Translations under genes and position numbers: made by a program
Shown here: in pieces, positions 36,669 to 43,056 of the stretch
Position numbering within the stretch: position 1 is the first letter of the stretch
How the letters are laid out: each line of letters begins with the position of its first letter
Virus record (IMG/VR): IMGVR_UViG_3300035183_000096
Coordinates: 62,001 to 126,000 of that record
Source: a virus
DNA: 64,000 nucleotides
Strand: one strand, 5' to 3'
The notes under the pieces: generated by a model
What the model saw: only the letters and a program-made list of their open reading frames with translations
The model's database searches: none
Told to the model about the DNA's origin: nothing

Positions 36669-36926
36669 ATGGCAAAAGTGACAATTGATAACCAGCAAAA
36701 GAGGCAAATATTTACTGTGCATGACCTTAAACCGGGCGAATCCATGGTTGTCGAACTTCGTACCGTAGATGATGCCGACGGAAGAACAGGCATCATCATG
36801 AAGACGCCGTTTTGCCCAACCAGTCTTTTTTTTCTGACTGCGGAAGGGGAATTCCATCATTTGTCCAATGATACAGTCTTTTATAAATCAAAAAATAAGG
36901 TAATAGTGGAAAATGCTCCAGAATGA
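36669..36926 (+). CDS. GESMV-family small protein, paralogue 3 (85 aa)
   Basis: 85 residues: MAKVTIDNQQKRQIFTVHDL, KPGESMVVELRTVDDADGRT, GIIMKTPFCPTSLFFLTAEG, EFHHLSNDTVFYKSKNKVIV. It is closest to paralogue 1 in the core. GGAGGATAATAA precedes the ATG and overlaps the end of paralogue 2, so the two are translationally linked. Confidence 0.75.
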   Translation: MAKVTIDNQQKRQIFTVHDLKPGESMVVELRTVDDADGRTGIIMKTPFCPTSLFFLTAEGEFHHLSNDTVFYKSKNKVIVENAPE

Positions 36927-36936
36927 CGCAGAGGGG

Positions 36937-37020
36937 GCACGGGGAACACGCCCCGTGCTTAATGCAGACGCCCTTATCGTAAGGGCGTGCGGTCCCAACT
37001 CCGTTATAAAGGGGTGAAAG
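36937..37020 (+). ncRNA. Two-hairpin RNA leader, copy B
   Basis: Hairpin a: GCACGGGG (36937-36944) with CCCCGTGC (36951-36958), loop AACACG. Hairpin b: ACGCCCTTA (36968-36976) with TAAGGGCGT (36980-36988), loop TCG. Then CGGTCCCAACTCCG and an AAAGGGGTG site lead to the ATG at 37021. Relative to copy A, two stem pairs swap (G-C to A-T, A-T to G-C) and one T-G becomes T-A. Confidence 0.7.
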
Positions 37021-37770
37021 ATGTTAAGCTTCACCAAGGGGAACAAAAAACTTCGCGTCCACAATGGCCTGTGGACATTCAGCTTACCCGCGGGGCATAG
37101 CTGTCCCGGTGCCTTAGACTGCCTGTCTAAGGCTGACCCTGAAACTGGTAAAGTGCGGGACGGGCGTAGCACCAAGTTCCGGTGCTACGCCACCAGTGAG
37201 GAAGCATTTAAGCCCAGCGTCAGAGTGTCACGCTGGAACAATTTTAAGCAAGTGAAAAGGATGCTATCACAAAAAGACGGCGTCCATAAACTTGCCGACT
37301 TAATCAATGCCAGCCTTCCGAAGAAGGCAAGAATTATCCGGATTCACGCATCCGGAGACTTTTTTAACTATGAATACATGAAAGCTTGGCACATTGTTGC
37401 CGAACGTAACCCGGACATTTTATTCTATGGCTACACGAAATCCTTAGACTTTTGGGTTCGTTTAGAAAGGGAATATGCCGGATTGGCACATAATTTTGTG
37501 CTCACCGCCAGCGTTGGCGGGAGGCATGATTGGATGATTGAGGCACGACGACTGCAAAAAGCAGTTGTGGTGTTCAGTGAGGAAGAGGCCCAAAGCCTCG
37601 GACTCCCTATCGACCACGACGACACGCACGCTATGCGTCGGCAGGGCGATTTTGCCCTGTTGATTCACGGGGTTCAGCCAGCCGGTACCCCGGCGGCAAA
37701 GGCCCTGGCTAAACTCAAAAGCCAGGGGTATAATAAAAATCGTCGGCTCGCTCTACCAATGGTAGGGTAA
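37021..37770 (+). CDS. GP88-like phage protein with CxxxxxC and CYA motifs (249 aa)
   Basis: 249 residues. N-terminal HNGLWTFSLPAGHSCPGALD is followed by a second Cys, then FRCYATSEEAFKPSVRVSRW; then RIIRIHASGDFFNYEYMKAW and ILFYGYTKSLDFWVR. This set (CPGA..C, CYA, SGDF, YTKS) is what I recall for the mycobacteriophage gene product 88 family, and it also resembles DUF5131 proteins. Clustered Cys residues suggest a metal or Fe-S site, but the activity is unknown. It starts directly after leader copy B. Confidence 0.6.
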   Translation: MLSFTKGNKKLRVHNGLWTFSLPAGHSCPGALDCLSKADPETGKVRDGRSTKFRCYATSEEAFKPSVRVSRWNNFKQVKRMLSQKDGVHKLADLINASLPKKARIIRIHASGDFFNYEYMKAWHIVAERNPDILFYGYTKSLDFWVRLEREYAGLAHNFVLTASVGGRHDWMIEARRLQKAVVVFSEEEAQSLGLPIDHDDTHAMRRQGDFALLIHGVQPAGTPAAKALAKLKSQGYNKNRRLALPMVG

Positions 37771-37812
37771 GCACTTAACCGAGGGGTGGTGAGTGACCGC
37801 CCCTGTCTTACC
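37766..37812 (+). ncRNA. Nested hairpin between the GP88-like gene and the next ORF
   Basis: Outer stem GGTAAG/CTTACC (including the upstream stop) encloses GGGGTGGT/ACCGCCCC (8 bp, one T-G, loop GAGTG). It lies 21 bases before the next ATG, whose leader has CTTTTCGGGAGA. Confidence 0.65.
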
Positions 37813-37832
37813 ACTTTTCGGGAGAAATCGAC

Positions 37833-38057
37833 ATGTTGCCAACCAACGAACACTTCGCAGTGCGAGTTGATGAGGAGTACGCCGCCGAGTGCTGGTGGAA
37901 CGCTCTCCGGGAGCGTTACCCCAGCTTCGCCCGGCTTCTGGAACGAGACGGTTTTTCCGTAATTACCGTTCCGTTCTGGGAAAAAATCACATCGTTGCCG
38001 GGTTTCTCCGGTGGTCCAAAATATGCACCTACCGCCCTGATTAGCGAAGGAGAATAA
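37833..38057 (+). CDS. Hypothetical island protein (74 aa)
   Basis: 74 residues: MLPTNEHFAVRVDEEYAAEC, WWNALRERYPSFARLLERDG, FSVITVPFWEKITSLPGFSG. The leader CTTTTCGGGAGAAATCGAC is nearly repeated ahead of the DUF932 gene. Unknown family. The stop is two bases before the next ATG. Confidence 0.6.
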   Translation: MLPTNEHFAVRVDEEYAAECWWNALRERYPSFARLLERDGFSVITVPFWEKITSLPGFSGGPKYAPTALISEGE

Positions 38058-38059
38058 CT

Positions 38060-38371
38060 ATGACAAAATCCGTCCGCACGTCCTATAAAGACGTGTACCG
38101 GGCTTTCCGGCCAATCGCGATTGCTTTGAGGCTGGAATATGTGGAAGGCACCCCAGATTTCGACAAGGTTGGCACCGTCTATATGGGGTGGACAAAGGGC
38201 GGGTTTTACCGCCCGATGGAAGTAACAAAAGACGGCGGAAGCCGCCCTGTACTGAAAGGAGTCCCTCCGCTCAAGGCCGCTGATGCGGTTCTTTTATTCA
38301 ATGGCATTTCCGCTGTCTTACCTCAACTGAGCAAGCACGGGCGACGCCGTGCGGATTATAAGGCCGGTTGA
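38060..38371 (+). CDS. Hypothetical island protein (103 aa)
   Basis: 103 residues: YKDVYRAFRPIAIALRLEYV, VYMGWTKGGFYRPMEVTKDG, basic Lys/Arg-rich C terminus. AGGAGAATAACT precedes the ATG. No family recognised. The stop lies within a 9-bp hairpin. Confidence 0.6.
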   Translation: MTKSVRTSYKDVYRAFRPIAIALRLEYVEGTPDFDKVGTVYMGWTKGGFYRPMEVTKDGGSRPVLKGVPPLKAADAVLLFNGISAVLPQLSKHGRRRADYKAG

Positions 38372-38384
38372 TAATTCAACCGGC
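38363..38384 (+). ncRNA. Perfect 9-bp hairpin over a stop codon
   Basis: GCCGGTTGA pairs with TCAACCGGC around TAAT. The TGA of the 103-aa gene is inside the 5' arm. It is followed by AAAGGA and the next small ORF. Confidence 0.7.
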
Positions 38385-38400
38385 GTCAGAAAGGAACCCT

Positions 38401-38490
38401 ATGCACAGGGACGAATGGATTACTAACCTCTTTCTTGTCGTTTGCCTGCTATCCTTCACGGCAGGCTTCTTTCGGAAAAAAGGTAGGTAG
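38401..38490 (+). CDS. Small membrane peptide (29 aa)
   Basis: ATG 38401 has AAAGGA five bases upstream. MHRDEWITNLFLVVCLLSFT is followed by AGFFRKKGR, giving one membrane span with a basic C terminus. The stop is three bases from the next promoter's -35 box. Confidence 0.45.
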   Translation: MHRDEWITNLFLVVCLLSFTAGFFRKKGR

Positions 38491-38493
38491 CCC

Positions 38494-38522
38494 TTGACAA
38501 GCTTGGCCTAATAGGCTACACT
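38494..38522 (+). promoter_or_regulatory. Sigma70 promoter for the DUF932 gene
   Basis: TTGACA at 38494-38499, a 17-base spacer, and TACACT at 38517-38522 (four of six consensus). It is 47 bases upstream of the ATG at 38569. Confidence 0.7.
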
Positions 38523-38568
38523 ACTAGAGTAGGTAACACACACAACCAACTTTTCGGGAGACATACAC

Positions 38569-39768
38569 ATGTCCGAAACGCTCCAACCTATCATCGGCTC
38601 CGGTAACAGCGGAGAATTCGTCCTCAAGAGCCAAAAGTTGGCAACGAACGAAGGCTTCGCCCATGTGAGTAAAACTTGGTATGATGTGGGCACCATGTCA
38701 TACCAAGAGGGAAAAGAGCTGCTGGCCAACAGCCGTAGCCAAACGGAAGACTTTATGGCCACGCTAAGCGAAATGCGACCCGCCGTAACTACCAACGGCA
38801 AGTTCTGCTTCCGCTATAAGGACGGTCGCGAATTTGTGCCCACAGAACACTGCCTTAACCAGGCAAGCATTTGGGCACGGTGCGGCTGCTGGCTGCCGCA
38901 ACAGTTGGCCTATAACGATGAACGGGTCAACGACACGCAGGACGCGGAAACCTTGGTTAAGATTATGTCCAATGGTTTCAGGTTCGTCAATCCTGACAAG
39001 AAATTCCTATTCCGCACTCGCACAGACGGCACCCTACGTGCCATGATGAGTGACAAGTATGCTATTCTCAACAATGAATGGTTGCTTGATTCCATCGCCC
39101 GGATTATCCCCGGCGGTCGCCTCAGTCATTGGAACAGGTGTGATGGGGTCGATACCATCTGGGGAAATGTGTTGATTCCCGATAGCCTCCGTGCAGAAGA
39201 TGATTCCGATTACGGCGGGGGTGTTAGTATTGGGAATTCCGAAATTGGCGTCCGACAATTAAGCAGTTGCCCTTGGCTCTTCCGGGCAATCTGTAAGAAC
39301 GGTTGCGTATGGGGCAAAATTAGCGGGAAGGCTTACTACCGTGTACATAGAGGCAGGTCTATTGACCTTAACCTTGAGTTTCAAAAACTCAAGGACAACA
39401 TCACCTTACAAATTCCGCTAATTCCCGAACACCTGGAAGGATTGAAGCGGCTGAATGCCTACACCTGGGCATCTGACTCCGAAAGGCCCCTGTTCGCTCA
39501 GGTTGCTAAGATTGTTCATCTTAGCAAAAAGGAGGCAACCAAACTGCTGTCCGCCTACGCGACAGAGCCTCGAAAGAGTGCCTTCGGGCTTGTCCAGGCC
39601 ATCACAAGGGCGGGTCAAGAAATGCCTCAAACCAAGTGGTTTGAGTTAGACAGCTTCGCCGGACGCTTGATTCAGTCTGCCGATAAGCTGTGGGATGAAA
39701 TTATAAGAAAGGCCAACTCCCTAACGGCCCATGAAGTGGATGAGGTATTCAGCCTAATTGCCGCTTAA
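38569..39768 (+). CDS. DUF932 family phage/plasmid protein (399 aa)
   Basis: 399 residues with the DUF932/phage-plasmid-like layout: DGTLRAMMSDKYAILNNEWL, LDSIARIIPGGRLSHWNRCD, GVSIGNSEIGVRQLSSCPWL, FRAICKNGCVWG. Members are widespread on phages and plasmids and of unknown function. It has its own promoter and a CTTTTCGGGAGA leader, and is the last gene of the GC-rich island. Confidence 0.75.
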   Translation: MSETLQPIIGSGNSGEFVLKSQKLATNEGFAHVSKTWYDVGTMSYQEGKELLANSRSQTEDFMATLSEMRPAVTTNGKFCFRYKDGREFVPTEHCLNQASIWARCGCWLPQQLAYNDERVNDTQDAETLVKIMSNGFRFVNPDKKFLFRTRTDGTLRAMMSDKYAILNNEWLLDSIARIIPGGRLSHWNRCDGVDTIWGNVLIPDSLRAEDDSDYGGGVSIGNSEIGVRQLSSCPWLFRAICKNGCVWGKISGKAYYRVHRGRSIDLNLEFQKLKDNITLQIPLIPEHLEGLKRLNAYTWASDSERPLFAQVAKIVHLSKKEATKLLSAYATEPRKSAFGLVQAITRAGQEMPQTKWFELDSFAGRLIQSADKLWDEIIRKANSLTAHEVDEVFSLIAA

Positions 39769-39836
39769 CCAAATACCGCTGGCATACCGGTCACAATAGT
39801 ATGCCTTTCATTTGTCCTATCTCTTCCATCCGGCTC

Positions 39837-39853
39837 GCCCCATGAGATGGGGC
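39837..39853 (+). terminator. Short GC hairpin after the DUF932 gene
   Basis: GCCCCAT pairs with ATGGGGC around GAG, followed by TATTATC. The U-tract is weak, so termination is uncertain. The 137 bases 39769-39905 carry no gene and close the island. Confidence 0.45.
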
Positions 39854-39905
39854 TATTATCAAAACGTGTACAGCCGGGCCGATTCTTAATGTAGGATGAC
39901 CCAGA

Positions 39906-40463
39906 ATGATTAAAAATAAAATTAGGATTTGTTTATATGGTGGGCCGGGTATAGGAAAATCAACATTGGCTCATACTCTCATTTCGCGTCTCAAACAAGA
40001 GTTTCCTGCTCTTAATGCTGAGTTTGTGGATGAATGGGTCAAGCAATGGGCTTATGAGGGTAAGAGACCTACCGGCTGGGACCAACTATTTATATTTGGC
40101 AATCAGGTACACAAAGAAGAAAGGTTATTGAAGAATGGCATAGACCTTATTATTGCGGATAGTCCAGTTCTTTTACAATGCTGTTATATGCACGGCCTTC
40201 CGTTTCAACAACAACTTATAGAACTTTCTCAGATGTTTGATAAACAATTTCCTGCTATCCACGTTCTACTTGAACGACAAGACTTTGGTAATTTTAATAC
40301 TGTTGGCCGTTATCAATCCAATCTTGAAGAGAGTTTGGCTAAAGATAGAGAGATTGAAGAAATTGTAGAAAAACGCGCTATCGGTCAGATTGTAAAAGTG
40401 AAAGTTAGTAACGGAGATTACTTATACAACCATATCGTTAGTAATCTCGATTTTTCCCATTGA
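39906..40463 (+). CDS. P-loop nucleotide kinase-like protein (185 aa)
   Basis: 185 residues. Walker A YGGPGIGKST lies at 11-20, followed by LAHTLISRLKQEF and DEWVKQWAYEGKRPTGWDQL, with DLIIADSPVLLQCCYM as the probable Walker B region. The overall plan resembles the AAA_28/NadR-kinase type of P-loop kinases. Substrate is not evident. It marks the return to AT-rich DNA. Confidence 0.7.
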   Translation: MIKNKIRICLYGGPGIGKSTLAHTLISRLKQEFPALNAEFVDEWVKQWAYEGKRPTGWDQLFIFGNQVHKEERLLKNGIDLIIADSPVLLQCCYMHGLPFQQQLIELSQMFDKQFPAIHVLLERQDFGNFNTVGRYQSNLEESLAKDREIEEIVEKRAIGQIVKVKVSNGDYLYNHIVSNLDFSH

Positions 40464-40487
40464 CAATCTCTAAAAATCTGGTATTAT
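40460..40487 (+). promoter_or_regulatory. Sigma70 promoter for the tRNA region
   Basis: TTGACA at 40460-40465, a 16-base spacer and TATTAT at 40482-40487. It starts within the stop of the kinase gene and would transcribe the hairpin, both tRNAs and the hairpin-rich region. Confidence 0.75.
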
Positions 40488-40526
40488 TGGGATGTACAAA
40501 ATCGCTCTTAGTGTATATTATGTCGA

Positions 40527-40575
40527 TGGGTGCTTCGTGTTTATCTAAGTTGTCTTAAATTATATGCGAAGCATC
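40527..40575 (+). ncRNA. Long hairpin in the tRNA transcript leader
   Basis: GGGTGCTTCG (40528-40537) pairs with CGAAGCATCC (40565-40574) over 10 bp, one extra A-T pair outside, with a 27-base A/T-rich loop that contains TAAG/CTTA. It ends 10 bases before the first tRNA. Confidence 0.6.
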
Positions 40576-40585
40576 CAGTCTTATG

Positions 40586-40659
40586 ATGGCGAGGTAGCCC
40601 AACGGTAGGAGGCACTACGCTTAGAACGTAGGTAGTGTGGGTTCGAGTCCCTCCCTCGC
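40586..40659 (+). tRNA. tRNA with anticodon TAG (Leu, CUA)
   Basis: Acceptor GGCGAGG/CCTCGCT (G1-T72), short D stem GCC/GGC with GG in its loop, anticodon stem CTACG/CGTAG with loop CTTAGAA, T arm GTGGG-TTCGAGT-CCCTC (one T-T mismatch), A at position 73, no encoded CCA. The variable loop is only GTAGT, so the long arm of normal tRNA-Leu is missing; charging identity is therefore uncertain. Confidence 0.85.
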
Positions 40660-40664
40660 TACTT

Positions 40665-40738
40665 ATGGGAGCGTAGGCCAAAAGAAGAGTCAGCGGACTT
40701 AAAATCCGTACAGTGCGGGTGCAAGACCCGCCGCTCCT
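40665..40738 (+). tRNA. tRNA with anticodon TAA (Leu, UUA)
   Basis: Acceptor GGGAGCG/CGCTCCT, anticodon stem GCGGA/TCCGT with loop CTTAAAA, T arm GCGGG-TGCAAGA-CCCGC, A73, no encoded CCA. The variable loop is ACAGT and the T loop is TGCAAGA in place of TTCRANN. The same class I-like form appears as in the neighbour five bases upstream. Confidence 0.85.
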
Positions 40739-41054
40739 ACTCATGAACATACTGTTGAGCCGAGTGTAAGGCAAACAACTATCGGCCTATACAACAAACG
40801 TCAAGAGTATGGTTATGACCCAACGGCAGTTGAGCATGAAGAACGATTTCGCAGTCTCTTATGCTCCAGCAAAGTCTTACGTTCACGTTAGTCTAACTAA
40901 CAGCAATCTACTCGTAGGGCGAGAGTTTCGACAGATTGCTACGTCACAGGGTTTCGATTCCCCTATCATCCACTTAGGTAAACGGCTATGCTTACTACAC
41001 CTAATCATCAATAGCGTCTTACGAGCGCTGGCCACGGTTACAGGGAGGAAATAT
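40739..41054 (+). ncRNA. Hairpin-rich region after the tRNAs, candidate structured RNA
   Basis: No convincing gene. Stems include 40741-40753 with 40806-40818 (12 of 13 pairs); GCCGA/TCGGC and TGTTG/CAACA inside it; GAGCAT(G)AAGA with TCTTATGCTC; AGCAATCT/AGATTGCT enclosing CTCG/CGAG; AGGG/CCCT with loop TTTCGATTC; and TTAGGT/ACCTAA. An open frame covers part of it in extension of the next gene, but that gene has its own strong start at 41055. It could be a phage RNA of the GOLLD kind (which often sits by tRNAs), a decayed tRNA tract, or a new RNA. Confidence 0.45.
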
Positions 41055-41468
41055 ATGAAGACGTTTTCATTTTGGTTTGTAGCGATTCTATACTTGACCT
41101 ATACTGAATTTTTTGACTTGTGTGTTACAGCCAAATTGGAAGGTGAAAACATTCCTATAATTATGGAGGTACACAGCTTTGAGTCAAAACATACTTCACC
41201 AACTAAATTCCTAAACTATATGGCTCAAAAAAAGTTTAGGGCGACGGCCACAGGAGGCCTCTTCACCATTACCCGTAATGTCAACGGTCAAGGTGTAGTA
41301 ACTTGGAAAGGTGAGGTTCCCGAAAAGGATGGTAAGATACAGCGGTGTGAGTTTACTTACACTTTTGACGGCGAGATTCCAAAGATTTTGCAGGAAACGC
41401 CTAAGAAGTATAAAGATTACTTCTTAAGAAGTGCCAGCAAAATAAACGATGAGATATCCGCCGAATAA
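41055..41468 (+). CDS. Secreted or membrane-anchored small protein (137 aa)
   Basis: ATG 41055 has GGGAGGAAATAT. N-terminal MKTFSFWFVAILYLTYTEFF followed by DLCVTA looks like a signal peptide or anchor, then a small beta-rich domain (RATATGGLFTITRNVNGQGV; EFTYTFDGEIPKIL). Longer readings upstream enter the hairpin region and lack a good site. The EGENIP string after the hydrophobic start also occurs in the CxxCH protein at 57146. Confidence 0.65.
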   Translation: MKTFSFWFVAILYLTYTEFFDLCVTAKLEGENIPIIMEVHSFESKHTSPTKFLNYMAQKKFRATATGGLFTITRNVNGQGVVTWKGEVPEKDGKIQRCEFTYTFDGEIPKILQETPKKYKDYFLRSASKINDEISAE

Positions 41469-41477
41469 GGTGGGTTT

Positions 41478-41606
41478 TTGGACCCCTGGAGTTTTTCTGA
41501 AAAATTTAGGCACATTGATATTGCAAAAATCGTATTTCGTGGCAAACTAACATTGGAGTTTGTGAAGGCGGTTAGGGCTGGGGATGTACCAGGCATAGCT
41601 GGATAG
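41478..41606 (+). CDS. Small TTG-start ORF (42 aa)
   Basis: TTG 41478 preceded by AAGGTGGG; the peptide LDPWSFSEKFRHIDIAKIVF, then RGKLTLEFVKAVRAGDVPGI. It has protein-like composition, but its start codon and length keep confidence low. Confidence 0.35.
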   Translation: MDPWSFSEKFRHIDIAKIVFRGKLTLEFVKAVRAGDVPGIAG

Positions 41607-41626
41607 AGAGAGCACAGGAGAACTAA

Positions 41627-42610
41627 ATGTTAGCTGTACAAAGGTACCTTATAAACGGCAAGAGTCTAACGGACCTTAAGGCCGAATACGGCATTGAAGT
41701 TACAGAACATCCTACTGAACCTTTAGTTATCCTAAACTATAACCAAATTGAGTCTCCTAAGAATGAAATCATCGCTCAGGAATGCCGCGCCCTTACCTTA
41801 GAAAAGGACACCTGGAATGTTGTTGCTCGCTCTTTTACCAGGTTCTTCAACTATGGTGAAATGGTGGATTTGACTTCTAAGTTTAATTGGAATAAGTTTG
41901 AGGTTACATCTAAGGAAGATGGCTCCCTTATGGTTATGTATAACTACAAAGGTACCTGGCGAGTCAACACACGGGGAAGTTTCGCAAAGGGTAATGTATG
42001 TGATGGTGGACCCACTTGGGAAAATCTATTCTTTGATGCCCTTGGCGGCGTTAAAGTCGCCAATGAACTCCTAAGCCCCCAATCTTCCTTTGTGTTTGAA
42101 CTATGCTCCCCGTGGAATAAGGTTGTGCGTCAATATACTAAGCCTACTCTTTTCTTGCTTACTATCTTCAACAAGGATTTGGACGCTACTTTCGAGGGTG
42201 TTGTGTGTCGTGATAATACTAACATGCGTATTAAGGTTAAGAATGCACGTTATATTAGCTTACACACACTAAAGGGTAATAATAATATCTTCTTGAACAA
42301 AAATCTTGTTCCTTTTGTGCTTGCTGGTGAAGGTTCTGAGCTACTTACCTACTTCCCAGAAGTTCGTCAAAAGTATGAGAGGATTGAAACAATTATAAAC
42401 AACGCAAAGTCTGAACTGGTAAGGATTTGGGACGAAGCGAAATACATTGAAAATCAAAAAGATTTCGCCCAATTCATCCTACCAAAAACACGACTTTCAA
42501 GTATATTATTTGAAGCACGTAAACTCAAGAAACATCCACTTGATGTATGGAAAGAAAGTCCGGAACGAGCACTATCTTTTGTAGAGTCAAACATAAAGGA
42601 GACAGTATAA
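41627..42610 (+). CDS. T4 Rnl1-like RNA ligase (327 aa)
   Basis: Seals 5'-phosphate and 3'-hydroxyl RNA ends. Nucleotidyltransferase motif I is SKEDGS with the AMP-accepting Lys near residue 96. Upstream ECRALTLEKDTWNVVARSFT and RFFNYGE match the T4 RnlA pattern CRG...ARP..KFFN. Motif-like FELCSPWNKVV, FEGVVCRDNTNMRIKVK follow. Length is close to T4 Rnl1 (374 aa) but shorter. It works plausibly with the kinase-like protein at 53584. Confidence 0.9.
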   Translation: MLAVQRYLINGKSLTDLKAEYGIEVTEHPTEPLVILNYNQIESPKNEIIAQECRALTLEKDTWNVVARSFTRFFNYGEMVDLTSKFNWNKFEVTSKEDGSLMVMYNYKGTWRVNTRGSFAKGNVCDGGPTWENLFFDALGGVKVANELLSPQSSFVFELCSPWNKVVRQYTKPTLFLLTIFNKDLDATFEGVVCRDNTNMRIKVKNARYISLHTLKGNNNIFLNKNLVPFVLAGEGSELLTYFPEVRQKYERIETIINNAKSELVRIWDEAKYIENQKDFAQFILPKTRLSSILFEARKLKKHPLDVWKESPERALSFVESNIKETV

Positions 42611-43044
42611 TGAATGTATTGATTAGATTGTGTGGCGAAGGTGAAAATATTGTATTTAGTCACAAGATAGATAGCCTTAGTGACTTAGCCGAATGTGTTG
42701 ATAAGTCCATCCTACATACTAAGGGGCATAACTATGTCCTAGATGTAGTACCAGTTAAGATTGGCTTAAAAAAAATCGAGAATGGAGCGATAACAGATGT
42801 TGTAGGCTCCTTTAACGGCACCAAAGAGTTTGTAACTTGGGCTACTGAAAAGTCTTGGAGCAAGTATAAGGATAAGTTGATTATCTTCAAGTATAGTGGT
42901 GGCAGTAAGCCGGGCAATGACCGCTTCGTTATGGTCAAAGAAGTTAAGAACGGCGTTTTACATTGCGATGATTTGGCCGCCAATGAGCCTCGTAACTTTA
43001 GTATTTCTAAAATAAGCGATGTTAGGTTGGTAAAATATTTTTAA
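42610..43044 (+). CDS. WYL-like small protein (144 aa)
   Basis: The start overlaps the ligase stop (TAATG) with AAGGAGACAGTATA upstream. Residues ~85-140, KDKLIIFKYSGGSKPGNDRF, VMVKEVKNGVLHCDDLAANE, PRNFSISKISDVRLV, resemble the Sm-like beta domain of WYL proteins (I.F.Y.....R.v...v..gvL.a.d.....R.F.i..I.dv). No DNA-binding domain is seen. It is possibly a regulator or ligand sensor tied to RNA repair. Moderate confidence. Confidence 0.5.
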   Translation: MNVLIRLCGEGENIVFSHKIDSLSDLAECVDKSILHTKGHNYVLDVVPVKIGLKKIENGAITDVVGSFNGTKEFVTWATEKSWSKYKDKLIIFKYSGGSKPGNDRFVMVKEVKNGVLHCDDLAANEPRNFSISKISDVRLVKYF

Positions 43045-43056
43045 GGAGAATTACTC

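Larger units (their letters stand above)
35060..39780. mobile_element. Compositionally distinct island (candidate horizontally acquired block)
   Basis: From about 35.06 to 39.78 kb the sequence is visibly richer in G+C, third codon positions favour C and G, and genes are separated by GC-rich hairpins. The flanks are AT-rich. No integrase, transposase or flanking target repeat was found, so acquisition is inferred from composition and layout only. Gene content is three paralogous ~86-aa proteins, a GP88-like protein, a DUF932 protein and small ORFs. Confidence 0.5.

Noticed and set aside
40906-40975. Third tRNA in the cluster
   Set aside because: The T-arm-like stem has a mismatch next to the loop and no anticodon arm or acceptor pair can be fitted.
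40741-41000. Possible tmRNA after the two tRNAs
   Set aside because: There is a T-arm-like 3' end (TTTCGATTC loop) but no matching 5' acceptor (GGATGAT-like), no GGATTCGAC segment and no tag ending in a stop after Ala-Leu-Ala-Ala.
40809-41054. Extended N terminus of the 137-aa secreted protein
   Set aside because: It would translate the hairpin region, start without a good ribosome site and bury the signal-like segment; the ATG at 41055 has GGGAGGAAATAT.
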